64,000 bases of DNA. Source: Escallonia rubra. Taxonomy: Eukaryota > Streptophyta > Magnoliopsida > Escalloniales > Escalloniaceae. The stretch spans positions 1,550,001-1,614,000 of the forward strand of contig JAVXUO010001311.1 of the NCBI GenBank assembly GCA_033065855.1, read 5' to 3'. The notes beneath the pieces were generated by a model that was given only the letters and a program-made list of their open reading frames with translations, was not told where the DNA came from and searched no databases. The position numbers were made by a program, and so were the translations under genes. Shown here one piece after another: positions 33,430 to 43,961 of the stretch (position 1 is the first letter of the stretch; each line of letters begins with the position of its first letter).

Positions 33430-35279
33430 TCTAAGTTGAATGGACCTGGATTACACGGGACCTATAACAGGGAAAGCAGCCACTATAAAGTTTACAATAG
33501 TCAGTTCTAATGACTTTTTAACCTTTTTTTGGTGTCCTTTCTAGTCATGTAAGATACACTGCAAGGAAGGGTAGAGTGTCAGGGAGCTAAAAAGTTACAC
33601 GCAATATAATAAAATTAATTGAACATGCAGCGATTAATAAAATTAATCGAGCAACGTCTAATAAAGTTAAAGTATTTTTAGATCTTTAATTTCTTTGGAA
33701 CACGTAATGAATTGTATGTCTATGTGTATACTAATACTGGTATCACATCTATTTACATGAAAAAAGTTAATAAATCTGGATACATTTCAGGATTCTAGCC
33801 TCACTTCTTATTTTCAGACACACGCATAATATATTACAACAAATAGCATTTCATTGACTATACTATATACATATATGAAAATTGTTTACGTATACGATAG
33901 TTTTGTACAATGAGATCAAGTATATAGAGTGAAAAAGTGTTAGCTAGTCAAACTCTATCTTATATGAGATCGAGGAGGAAATTTATAACTCCACTTTAAA
34001 TTTAAACTCTTCCAAACTCCAAATAACTTTTAGTGACACATCTTAATGACACAACTTTAACTTTTAGTGAGAAAAGTGGAAGTGAGAGTTCACACTTAAA
34101 GAGTAAAGTTATCAGTTTTTCAAAATATATCCCAGCATCTTTCAGCATTTTTACTTCAAGACTTTAACCATATGCATGTAGGTAAAATGTACAACTTTTC
34201 GTGATAAATACAGAGGAAGACCATGGTTCCAGACCTACAATAGGTATGTGGCTTACTGTGAGTAGTGTTGATTGAGAAAGACAAGTACAAGTAGTGTTAT
34301 GAATAGAAGTAATTGAAAGAAATAATCTGAATCCTGAACTTCAGTTACCAAATTTAAGTCAAAAAATAAGAATATGGTAAACACTGCATTTCCATCTTTT
34401 AGTTTTCTTTGGTTCCAACTGCAGTAGTTCCCTTCACTTTAGCCACCCGCTATCAGCTAAAGAGGAAAACTAGTTCAAATAAATCTGGTCACTGGGAGTA
34501 AACACCAGATGAACTGGGCCTACTTAATCACAAGTGCTAGTAAAAGTCAATATACGGAGTACTATTTTACCTTCTAAGCAACACTTGAAGTAGCTTTCGT
34601 GATAATAGAATTGGTGGCTATTTACTAGCCCACTGGTGGTCCGTGAAGCTACTCCTTTTTTTTTTCTTTGGTACATCCGTGAAGCTACTACTCCTAAGGA
34701 GCTAAAAATATTTCCAGAAATGGAGGGCTTTGATTCAGCCACTCTCCCTTGCCATTGAAGATTTGTGTGATCTGAAGCGATTATTCTCAGAGAAAGTTTG
34801 GCAGCAATATGGTGCCATTAAAACTTCACTAGTAGCTGCAAACTTGACTTTTAGTGGCCTTTGCTACCTGAATCAGCAGGAAACAATCCATATTGCTAAC
34901 TTGGGGTGTCTACATTGTTGATACTGAATGGGAATTTGTTGCTCAACATGTTATCAAAGCATGCCAACTCAATTGGTTGCTGCTTTACCCTCCTACTGAA
35001 AACAACATTAGTTAAGAATATGAATTAGACTTCGCGAAATTGCATTGGTGTGGTCGGAAGAGATTTGTATGTCAAAAAAATTTCATATCATGCCTCAGGA
35101 ATATGAATTAGAACTGATGAAATTGAAAATCAAGTGACTTAAAGAAAAGAAGCTAAGAATCAAAAACTCTACTGGAGTGGAATCAAAACAGAATCCTGGG
35201 AATAGGTGAACTCTGGACAATTGTGCCACAACTCTCATTGCTGTAAAATGGAGGACATAAAGCAAACAGGTTTATTAGA
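33430..35279. other. Gene-free spacer between array genes 9 and 10
   Basis: AT-rich; only short, unconserved open frames. A 15-bp direct repeat (ccgtgaagctactcc type) occurs near 34640 and 34675. No transposon ends recognised. Confidence 0.5.
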
Positions 35280-35924
35280 TCACTTGCACTTTAAGTTTTG
35301 AAGTTGCTTTGTGGCGAGGGCAATTTCCATGGTGCAGTTCATGTTTGAGGCTCTGTTCTTCTTCATCATGAACATAATTGTCACCTTTCCTCTAACCCTG
35401 GACTGGCAACTCAACGGCAAAATTCCTGAGCTGATATCATTTGCTAGTTCCGAAGTGCTTGTCAGATCGGCGGATGACAGGTTTACATTTACATCTACCG
35501 TTCTTGTGGCTCGTATATTAACTGTCCTACGACGAATAAATGCATCGCCTACCTTTGTGCCCCTGTAGTAGAAGTCAACCGTGGTGTTCTGGTACTTGAA
35601 AGGCCCGAAATTGTTGTTCTTGATACCGAATTCGGTGTACATAGCGATCTTAAAGGAAGGATCTGCTGCTGTACCAACCTGAAAGGTGTCTTCGAACATG
35701 GCAGACCGTACACGAAACTTGGGGTTTCTGAATTTCATTATGGTCATACCCATGATGGTCAAGACAAAGACTTGAAACACCACAAATACAACGCCATATA
35801 CGATGTACTTCTTGCGCTTTTGGCGGCGAAGCTCATCGGTCGACACTGAAGCCTCCTCTTCGTCGCTTCGGGCGTAACCATTGGCTGGTGCCAAAGGGTA
35901 GGCTTGCTGATGCTTCTCTGCCAT
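35280..35924 (-). CDS. LEA_2-domain membrane protein, array gene 10 (C type)
   Basis: Intronless 214-aa paralogue. The start at 35924 is chosen for the conserved MAE; the frame is open a further 37 codons but without similarity to the family. The C subtype, shared with gene 12, has MAEKHQQAYPLAP, RRQKRKKY and a helix with FVVFQVFVLTIMGMTIMKF. The outer domain has FEDTFQVGTAADPSFKIAMYTEF and RRRTVNIRATRTVDVNV, so an arginine-rich loop replaces RKSSVNIRDTKKVD. Intact. Confidence 0.9.
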   Translation of the reverse strand: MAEKHQQAYPLAPANGYARSDEEEASVSTDELRRQKRKKYIVYGVVFVVFQVFVLTIMGMTIMKFRNPKFRVRSAMFEDTFQVGTAADPSFKIAMYTEFGIKNNNFGPFKYQNTTVDFYYRGTKVGDAFIRRRTVNIRATRTVDVNVNLSSADLTSTSELANDISSGILPLSCQSRVRGKVTIMFMMKKNRASNMNCTMEIALATKQLQNLKCK

Positions 35925-36036
35925 GTAAGTACTGGTTCTTGACAAAGATTTGAGAGAGTAAAGGGTCTGGCTTAATGCTTGATGAAATGAATGGGGAAAT
36001 GTTGGTTTTGATGGGGAGTAAGTGAACATGTGCAAC

Positions 36037-36091
36037 TATATATACAGGTATTGGTATGCTTTCTAGAAAGTCTGCTGGTTTCTAAACGCGT
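36037..36091 (-). promoter_or_regulatory. Core promoter of array gene 10
   Basis: TATA box tatatata at 36037-36044, about 113 bp upstream of the ATG; ACGCGT at 36086-36091. The intervening gctttctaga and gctggtttc are shared with gene 12. Confidence 0.7.
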
Positions 36092-36099
36092 CACAAAAG

Positions 36100-37190
36100 T
36101 TCCTCGGTTTTGCCATTTTTTCCTTTGACACAGCCACTTATTGGACCATAAGCTTGACATTTACAACGCAAAGACTTTTCTTCATTTTCTTTTTCTTTAT
36201 CTTTCTTTTGTTGGTCGAGTTTATTGCAAGGCAGATACTCTTGTAAAGTTGTAGCCATCCCAGAAGGTACTACAAAATAAGACCAACTTCGAATTTAAAG
36301 GCAAAGTAGACTACTTGGGGAGTATTCATTTCGTCTTTTCAGGTCCTCGCTACTACCGTGTCGCGGCAAGCAACCACCGCTCGATCACCTAGAGGCTCGG
36401 GACAGCCAGTCTTCAATAGGAAAGAACCCAGGCCGCAACTCAGTTTCGCTCTGTGGAGTATTTGGATATTCAGAAATTCATAAATGAACTGATTATTAGT
36501 TTGATGTCTTCTTAAGAACCTCAATTTTAATCAATGTAGGTTTACATTAACGGAAAATATAGTGTACTCGTATGATGCCAGTGTCTAGATTCTCTAGAGA
36601 ATCTACACTGCTGCATTTAGAATTCCTTAATTACTTCTTTTGTTGTTAATCAACTATGGCAATTTTAAGGCGTCTATTAAGGCCTTCACTAACAGTAAGA
36701 ACTGTAAGGGATTCTTTTTGTTGACAATAAGCTATGATCAATACTTCCGTTATTACTTGCAGAGGTATGCAGAATATAATGTTGATATTGCGGTGTATTA
36801 TCAAAGAAGGAAGAACTGGAGAACCCAAATGAAGTACATGTAATCGAGTTGTTTTCTTGCATCTATATTGTGTAGATGTTCATTTACAGGCATCGATAAT
36901 CGATCCTACTTTCATCCAAATTTGACATCTCATGTTGGTCAATCTCAGAGTCATGTTCGACTAATGCACTGTGAATATGCTCTGTGTACCAGGCCATAGA
37001 ATTGGTTTGGATGGACCAAACAAAAGAATAGTTCAATGAATCAAAATTTTATAGAAAACATTACAAAAGATTATGGAAGCAATGAGGTCACAATATCCAC
37101 ATCCAGTCTTGTCTCCTTAAAAAAAAAAAAGGGACAAAAATCTTGGAGAACTGCCGACAAAGTTCAGGATATAACATGAACAATCATGGA
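36100..37190. other. Gene-free spacer between array genes 10 and 11
   Basis: No gene recognised. A GC-richer patch at about 36340-36460 (around ggctcgggacagccagtc) stands out from the AT-rich surroundings and might be of organellar or transposon origin; this is a guess. Confidence 0.4.
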
Positions 37191-37832
37191 TCACTTGCAT
37201 TCTAGATTTTGGAGTTGCTTCGTTGCGATGGCAATTCCCATGGTGCAATTCATATTGGTAGCTCTGTTCTTCTTCATCATGAACATTATTGTAACTTTTC
37301 CTCTTATCCTAGATTGGCTGGTCAGAGGCAAAATTCCAGAACTGATATCGTTGGCTAATTCTGATGTGCTTGTTAAATTTGAGGATGACAAATTCACCAT
37401 AACATCCACCTTCTTCGTGTCTCGGATATTAACACTCGACTTGCGAACAAAGGCCTCGCCAACCTTTGTGCCCCGGTAGTAGAAGTCGACCGTGGCGTTC
37501 TGGTACTTGAATGGACCGAAATTGTTGTTCCTGATACCAAACTTGGTATTCATAGCAATATTAAAGGACGGATTTGCTGATGCGCCGACATCAAAAGCAC
37601 CATCGAAGGACGCAGACCGCACGCGGAACTTGGGATTTCTAAACTTCATAATGGTGAGCCCCATGATGCTTAGGACAAAGACTTGAAATATCACGAACGC
37701 AACACCATATATGACATACTTCTTAATTTTCTCGCGGCGAAGCTCGTCGGATGACAACCAAGAAGCCTCTTCGTTGCTTCGGGAATAACCATTGGATGGT
37801 GCCAATGGGTAGGCTTGTTGCTTGTCTGCCAT
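37191..37832 (-). CDS. LEA_2-domain membrane protein, array gene 11 (D type)
   Basis: Intronless 213-aa paralogue, head MADKQQAYPLAPSNGYSRSNEE. The basic motif is RREKIKK (one change) and the helix has FQVFVLS. The outer domain is closer to A-type genes than gene 9 is (SSGILPLTS), but the head, 5' UTR and promoter match gene 9. Ends QNLECK. Intact, conserved start. Confidence 0.9.
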   Translation of the reverse strand: MADKQQAYPLAPSNGYSRSNEEASWLSSDELRREKIKKYVIYGVAFVIFQVFVLSIMGLTIMKFRNPKFRVRSASFDGAFDVGASANPSFNIAMNTKFGIRNNNFGPFKYQNATVDFYYRGTKVGEAFVRKSSVNIRDTKKVDVMVNLSSSNLTSTSELANDISSGILPLTSQSRIRGKVTIMFMMKKNRATNMNCTMGIAIATKQLQNLECK

Positions 37833-37955
37833 TTGATATTGATTCTTGCAGAAAGTCTGTGTGTGTATGTGCGAGAGAGAGTAGAGATTTTAGTTGGTTG
37901 ATTTTGGGATGAAAGAAAATGCTGGTGGTGATTGAGAAATTCTTGATGAGCAGGC

Positions 37956-38011
37956 TATAAATAAGTGTTGAGGTTAGTGTGTCTGCATCACTAGATTGTT
38001 TCAAGCCGCGT
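37956..38011 (-). promoter_or_regulatory. Core promoter of array gene 11
   Basis: TATA-like tataaata at 37956-37963, about 124 bp upstream of the ATG. The CGCG-box reads CCGCGT (38006-38011), still within the CAMTA consensus VCGCGB. aatagatgcttctatgagg lies near 38090. Confidence 0.6.
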
Positions 38012-38109
38012 GCAACCTACTATACATTTGGCCCTTTTTTGACTGTCACATGGTTGTTCTTTTGCAACTCTTATCTGATTTTGTCCAACAATAGATGCTT
38101 CTATGAGGA

Positions 38110-39452
38110 AGATTCACTGTAAACACTAAACTTCTTAGTCCGAATTCACGTCACTGCACTGAATGATCCTGATTTCATTTAACCACAAGGAAGGAAAAAT
38201 CTGAAGGTCGACGGTACTCTTTAGCGACCTTTATAATTCTCAGTAACATTTCGATGATATACAGTACATTGCAAGAGGTGTTTGATGTGAAAGGTAAGTC
38301 TAGTGCCAAAATATTTTTAAAATGTTTTTGTTCCAAATCAATCCTTCTTGGTTCGATATGTGCACTAGGAAAAAACTTACCACCAAAGTAGTTTAGTAGG
38401 TTTGACAACAAATGACTAAATATATGCTTTCTACAACCACAAGGTGCCTCTATCCCTTACTCGTGTCGCTAAAAGACAGTTTTAAGCGCGGTCTTTGGAG
38501 ACTAATGTTGTCTCTTGGTGGCGATAGCATTCATTTTCCATTTTGTTAAGACAGACTTGAAGTTTCAACAAACTATTTGCCAGTGAGTTGTAGCTTTCCT
38601 AGCATCCACCAGATGCAGGCATAAGGGTCAAGTCTTTAGGAGCAGCGTGTAATTAGTGCGTCAGTGTTCAATTCTTGTAGCTCTACCAATGGGTTTTATA
38701 AGCCGTCACTGCCTAACTTTCATAACCTGCCACGATTCCAATCAAGGGTTAACAAGTAGTCCATGGCGGTCACCAGGGTAAAAGGTTGCTATAATTGAGC
38801 CACTTCTCCATAATTAGAACGTCCTTTTTGGGCAAAAATGATTGCTTGAACGTAAAGTTGCCCTCTAGTGGAGCAAGATTCTGTGTTCTTTAAACAGTTC
38901 TTCAAAGCATGTATAATCACTTGACTGCTGCTTTAGAACCTCCTCAGTAGAACATCTTTAACTAAAATCAGGTAACTTCTCTTTGTGGCAAACTGATCAT
39001 GGTCATAGGATTAGCAAGAAGGGATTTTTATTTTTTGTTTTGTTTGTTCAAACAGCTGATTGTGTAGCTTCCCGCTACATGCACGATTTGTAAGTGAGTA
39101 TCTATTTCCGCTTAGAAGAACAAAGCCTAAGACTTCAATCTGTAAGCTAGATGAATCTATCTATTCGTGAAGCAAGTAACTTGCAGGATATGCTGTGGAG
39201 ACGAAGTGTAGTGTGAAAGAAGAACTCGTGAAATTCCAAACCAGATTACAATGTCGACAGAACTTATAATGAAAAGGATAAACATTTCACTAGAGTGTAA
39301 TGCAACATATGTTCAGCAGCCTAAAGAATAGGCCAACCGCGGATGAGAGTACTATCAATGCTCTCAGCCGCCACCCCTCAAAAAATCAATCACAAAAAGA
39401 CAAGTCTTGGAAAAATCGTAAGTGTAGAACATAATCATTCATGTACGCACGA
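38110..39452. other. Gene-free spacer between array genes 11 and 12
   Basis: No supportable gene. At about 38363 cactaggaaaaaa resembles a CACTA terminus and ctaaaagaca follows, but no second end was found. The 38.57-38.83 kb stretch looks like transposon-derived sequence of unknown class. Confidence 0.45.
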
Positions 39453-40097
39453 TCACTTGCACACCAAATTTTGGAGTTGCTTCGTCGCGATAACTACTTC
39501 CATGGAGCAGTTCATGTTTGAGGCTCTGTTCTTCTTCATCATGAACATGATTGTCACTTTTCCTCTGATTCTGGAGTGACTAGTCAATGGCAAAATTCCG
39601 GAGCTGATGTCATTTGCTAACTCGGAAGTGCTTGTTAAATTGGTTGATGACAAGCTCACCGTAACGTCAACCTTCCTTGTAGCTCGGATATTAGCCGTCC
39701 TTCTACGAATAAAGGCATCGCCTACCTTCGTGCCCCTATAGTAAAAGTCTACCGTGGTGTTCTGGTACTTAAAAGGACCGAAGTTGTTGTTCTTGATTCC
39801 GAATTGGGTATTCATAGCAATGTTAAAGGAAGGATTTGCCGCGGTACCAACTTCAAAAGTCTCGCCAAAGGTGGCGGACCGGAGACGAAACTTGGGATTT
39901 CTGAACTTCATGATGGTCATTCCCATGATGGTTAAGACAAAGACTTGAAACACCACAAACACAACTCCGTATTTGATGTACTTATTGCGCTTCTGGCGGC
40001 GAAGCTCGTCGGATGACAGCGAGGCCGCCTCTTCGTCGCTCCGGGTATAGCCATTGACTGGTGCCAATGGGTAGGCTTGTTGATGCTTCTCTGCCAT
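39453..40097 (-). CDS. LEA_2-domain membrane protein, array gene 12 (C type)
   Basis: Intronless 214-aa paralogue, head MAEKHQQAYPLAPVNGYTRS. Like gene 10 it has RRQKR-KKY-type basic residues (RRQKRNKYIKYG) and the FVVFQVFVLTIMGMT helix, FGETFEVGTAANPSF, and the arginine-rich RRRTANIRATRKVD. The ending is MEVVIATKQLQNLVCK. Conserved start; full length. Confidence 0.9.
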   Translation of the reverse strand: MAEKHQQAYPLAPVNGYTRSDEEAASLSSDELRRQKRNKYIKYGVVFVVFQVFVLTIMGMTIMKFRNPKFRLRSATFGETFEVGTAANPSFNIAMNTQFGIKNNNFGPFKYQNTTVDFYYRGTKVGDAFIRRRTANIRATRKVDVTVSLSSTNLTSTSELANDISSGILPLTSHSRIRGKVTIMFMMKKNRASNMNCSMEVVIATKQLQNLVCK

Positions 40098-40181
40098 TTG
40101 AGTACTTTTGAGGTCTAGATTGCTTGCTTGAGATGAAGGAGAAGTTGGTTGTGATGAAGTGTGTGTGTGAATATGTGCAGC

Positions 40182-40239
40182 TTATATGCAAGTGTGGCGT
40201 GGTGTGCTTTCTAGATGGTCAGCTGGTTTCCAAACGCGT
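40182..40239 (-). promoter_or_regulatory. Core promoter of array gene 12
   Basis: Minus-strand CATATAAG at about 40181-40188 serves as TATA box, about 85 bp upstream of the ATG; ACGCGT at 40234-40239; cagatgcttc near 40317. Confidence 0.6.
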
Positions 40240-41204
40240 AGAAAATTACCTCGGTTTTGCCTTCGTTTTCTTCGACACCTTGACGCGTAACGTTCACCCA
40301 AAAGATGTTCTAATTCAGATGCTTCAATCTAGAAGCCCATAACCTTGACATTTTACAAGGCAAAGACTTTTTCCTTTTTTGTTCTCTTTTTTTTTTTTTT
40401 TTGTCTGGGCTATCAAGTTACATGGAAATTTAATTCTCGTGGAAAATAAGAATTTTTGTCCCGTCCCGTTAAGAAATGTCGATGACATATGTAACTTCGT
40501 CTTAAATCAAGGACGATAACTATTTTGGGAAAAAAGGATCGTGCTAACGTGTGTCTTAGGACACATGTGAAAAATGTTTTTTTCCAAATGTAAAACAGAA
40601 ATGGATTACCTAATAGGGTTACCGTAATCATTTGTGGGTTAGTAAAGCAGAATTAATTAGTCGTGTATGACTCATGTGAAATTTAAGAAACCAAGTCATT
40701 CGTTCATTAAAAGTAGAGGTATGTTAAGTCTCTTAAATGTTGCTTATCATGTGCCCTTGTGCCACGAGCTAGCATTTGCCATAATGATGTAAGATTAATT
40801 GCCAATCACGGACATCTGCACTCGGCATGAGAGGAGGACCTTCTCAACAATGTCCCTCCCTTCTCTGCTAAGAGGGGCGGTCTAACTTTTCAACTTCTCC
40901 GATATCCTTCCATTGAATGATTATGCTGGAGCTTTGACAAGCAACTGGTTGTTTCAGCCTTCTCTTGTACCATCTCACTTTGCCCAGCTTATGGCTTGTA
41001 ACTCAAAATAAGCAACCAACACTAGACCATGACCATCCTTCTTTGTGAAAGCAAGCTTCTAAGCCTCCTGCTGGCTGCTCCCTAGAATTTGAAGAAAGCA
41101 GGTGTTTTCCTGCTTGCAATAACTGAAGAGAAACAAACCCTCGAACTGATATTATGTACAAAGTAGACGAATAATTCCACTTTGCGTACATTTTCCTGTA
41201 ATTT

Positions 41205-41700
41205 TGCTCATGTCCAGTTAATTTTTGTTGTGTAACAACTCTTTTTGATCTTCTCTAGCAAAGACATTACATTACATGGATAGAAAGGAAGGCCATATAG
41301 GCAAGTTTCCTATTCTTCCCTTTTATCTTCTCTTGTAGAACTAATTTCCGGTCTTTTCCTAGATGGTATCAGAGTTATCGTCAGCCATGCATTCTCATAT
41401 TCTCTTCCTACAGATATCAGCATTTTCTGATCATCTCTTTCAGATCGCCATGGCTAAAAGCAACTTCATGCCGCGGCGATCTTATGTTCAAGATTTGCTG
41501 TGTCTTCTATAACCTCGAAGGCAATGATACACTTCAGTGCTACCAACTAAAACTCCAACGCTGTACTAGCATTTGAGGCTTCCTCTCCAAAGCAGCAGCT
41601 AGCAAAATTATTCCGACAAACTATCCTATTTTCGGCCAAATTTTTGCTGCAATTCTCACATTCCCATCTTTCATGTTATTAATTTGTTAATTCAAAGAGT
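41205..41700 (+). mobile_element. Fragment of an LTR retrotransposon 5' end
   Basis: tggtatcagag at about 41364 matches the initiator-methionine tRNA primer site used by Copia elements, and about 85 bp later a short gag-like start (MAKSNF) follows. The LTR before it and the rest of the element were not recognised, so this is a broken remnant. Confidence 0.4.
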
Positions 41701-41896
41701 AGGAGTAAAGCAATGAGGAAAAACTTGTGTAGGGGAGGATTGCAGATATTCGGATGCATCTTGGATCTAACAAACAAAAGAATACTTCGCATTGAAATCA
41801 AAATATGTAGAACACTTTACAATCAAGAAAGATGAAAACCAGCGACAATCAACACCAGTGTCAGTCTACACAAAGTTCACCTAACATACAGACCTA

Positions 41897-42535
41897 TCAC
41901 TTGCACGTCAAATTCTGGAGTTGCTTTGTGGCGACAGCAATTTCCATGGTGCAATTCATGTTGGTCGCTCTGTTCTTCTTCATCATGAACATGATTGTCA
42001 CCTTCCCCCTTATTCTCGATTGGCTGCTCAGCCGAATGACCCCGGCACTCATGTCATTTGCTAAGTCTGAAGTGCTTGTTAAATTTACGGACGAGAGATT
42101 CACCAGAACATCCACCTTCTTTGTGTCCCGAATGTTAACGCTGGACTTGCGAACAATGGCCTCACCTACCTTTGTGTCTCTGTAATAGAAGTCAACCGTG
42201 GCGTTCTGATACTTGAAAGGACCGAAGTTGTTGTTCTTGATGCCAAACTTGGTGTTCATGGCAATGTTAAACGATGGACTCGCAGTTGTCCCGACATCAA
42301 AAGTACCATCAAACGAGGCAGACCGCACAAGAAATTTGGGGTTTCTGAACTTCATGATGGTGAGTCCCATGATGCTCAAGACAATGACTTGAAATATCAC
42401 AAAGGCAACACCGTATATGACATACTTCTTGATTTTCTGGCGGCGCAGGTCGTCGGCTCTAGACTGGGCCACTTCTTCGTCGGCTCGGCCGTAAGGATTG
42501 GTTTGTTGGGGAAGCTGTGCTTGTTTCTCAGCCAT
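41897..42535 (-). CDS. LEA_2-domain membrane protein, array gene 13 (divergent singleton)
   Basis: Intronless 212-aa paralogue at the end of the array. The head is unlike the others (AQLPQQTNPYGRADEEVAQSRADDL), lacking YPLAPANGY and SLSSDE, but the basic motif and membrane helix are the array consensus and the outer domain resembles B genes (SAGVIRLSS, ending QNLTCK). It may be the nearest to an ancestral form or may have converted its tail from a B gene. Intact. Confidence 0.9.
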   Translation of the reverse strand: MAEKQAQLPQQTNPYGRADEEVAQSRADDLRRQKIKKYVIYGVAFVIFQVIVLSIMGLTIMKFRNPKFLVRSASFDGTFDVGTTASPSFNIAMNTKFGIKNNNFGPFKYQNATVDFYYRDTKVGEAIVRKSSVNIRDTKKVDVLVNLSSVNLTSTSDLANDMSAGVIRLSSQSRIRGKVTIMFMMKKNRATNMNCTMEIAVATKQLQNLTCK

Positions 42536-42668
42536 CGTATATTTGCTTCTTGAGAGGGTGAGAGAAATATTACACCTTTGTTTTGGTGTGTTGTGTGTGA
42601 GGCAGAGATTACAGAGAGAAGATTTGATGGATGGTGTGGTTGGCTATGGAAGAAGGGGTGTGAGCAGC

Positions 42669-42750
42669 TATTTATGGAGCAAGAGTTGCATTAAAGAAGG
42701 GCTAAAGGTATACTTTCTCGGCGAGTCTTGAGAGGGTTCACAAGCGTGTA
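42669..42750 (-). promoter_or_regulatory. Candidate promoter of array gene 13
   Basis: A minus-strand CATAAATAG (about 42668-42676) is a plausible TATA box about 135 bp upstream of the ATG. No ACGCGT is present; aagcgtgtag at 42742 is at the corresponding position, so this gene lacks the box kept by the other twelve. Confidence 0.45.
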
Positions 42751-42779
42751 GACTGCTTTGGTGTTTTGTTTGACGTTCG

Positions 42780-43706
42780 AGAAGGAAAGCAGAAAAGGAG
42801 GGTTCTTGGCACCCCCCACTGTGTGTATTCGTTGGAGTCTGAAAGATACTACTTGTCCAAATGTTTAGAGTTTGACCGAGCGTTGAGAATTTGGGTTTCT
42901 TTCACAATTTTATGAGTTGGATGTGAACTTTTCATCAACTTTCGGCTTTAGTTTTGGGTTTTTTCTCATTTCATCTACTACCACTATTTGGTCTATGATC
43001 CGTTGGAAATTCTAACATGCAAGTTTATAGGTATCTACGATATTTTTATGTTATTTAACATACAAATGGTTGCGTACAACATCCTTTCTAGTTTTTTTTC
43101 TTAAAAAGTTATTAGTAATCTATATATTCAGAAACGTAGTACATGCATCTTTTCTAGTCTGAGAGCAAGATGGTCAATGAACCACGTACAAGGGTAACGT
43201 TACACTCTTAACCTTTGTGCGTTACCTGCTCCAACCTTTGCCTCGAAAGGTCTATGCAACCGATGACCGAACTGGAAACGAGACGGAAAGCATGTTGAGC
43301 TATTACAGTTGTACCAACGCTAGTTTTGACGTTACATTCCGTATGGATAGAGAACATTGGATGGTCTATTCTTTATGGGAGTAAATTCGAAAGAGTGGGG
43401 GGTATAAATTGTAACATGCACCTGAACAAAGTACTACACGCTCTAATAAAACGTAGAAGCAATTCATCAGCAATTTAGAGGTTTGTTGTTTCCCTTCAAG
43501 TTCTCCTCTTTTATTGGGCTAAGATAAATATACATAACTAACTCCACCAAGAAAGGAATCACACTCCATTTCCTTCGGAAACTTGCATCAAGGTAGAAAT
43601 GCAAGAATGCCTCGTCTCTCACGACTGTGGTCAAACAAAAAAAAATTGTGAAAAAAAAAAGCACGATCAAACCGGCAACGCTGCAGATATTTTGCAAAGA
43701 TAGGCT
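42780..43706. other. Gene-free spacer between the array and the DUF7722 gene
   Basis: No gene recognised; the last ~250 bp are the 3' flank of the small gene that follows. Confidence 0.5.
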
Positions 43707-43961
43707 CTAATGTTGCCAGAGAAAAGCACCCATAGCAAACTTCCTCTTTTGTTCGACACTACCGGTGACCGGAAGGCCGTATTGCAAAAGAAGGCAATCG
43801 AGCTTCCACTCAGGCATGCTCTCGTAGTCGGACTTAGAGTACCTCGGGTAATGCAGTGGCATTCGGAAGTTTCCACCCCCACCTGATCTCCCACCCTGCC
43901 TGCACAAGCTGCCGCCTACTTTCAAAATAGGCTCCCCAGTCGACTCCGTGGCTGCACCCAT
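43707..43961 (-). CDS. Small DUF7722-type protein
   Basis: Single-exon 84-aa gene. Residues 34-84 read MPLHYPRYSKSDYESMPEW through KRKFAMGAFLW, the signature I associate with the plant DUF7722 family, whose members are short soluble proteins of unknown function. The 33-residue head is Gly- and Ser-rich. The start MGAATES at 43961 is preferred over a 56-codon upstream extension because a good TATA box (tatataaaag on the minus strand, 44011-44020) lies about 50 bp upstream, within that extension. It is not included in the later segmental duplication. Confidence 0.8.
   Translation of the reverse strand: MGAATESTGEPILKVGGSLCRQGGRSGGGGNFRMPLHYPRYSKSDYESMPEWKLDCLLLQYGLPVTGSVEQKRKFAMGAFLWQH

Noticed and set aside
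35280-36035. 251-aa version of array gene 10
   Set aside because: The extra 37 residues come from 5' UTR and TATA-adjacent sequence; MAEKHQQ aligns with the family start.
38570-38830. Possible SINE with tRNA-like boxes
   Set aside because: The putative A and B boxes match poorly and no poly-A tail or target duplication was found.
2581-42185. Recurrent plus-strand open frames of about 94 and 64 codons opposite the LEA_2 genes
   Set aside because: They recur because they are antisense shadows of the same conserved coding sequence; they have no promoter or family similarity of their own.
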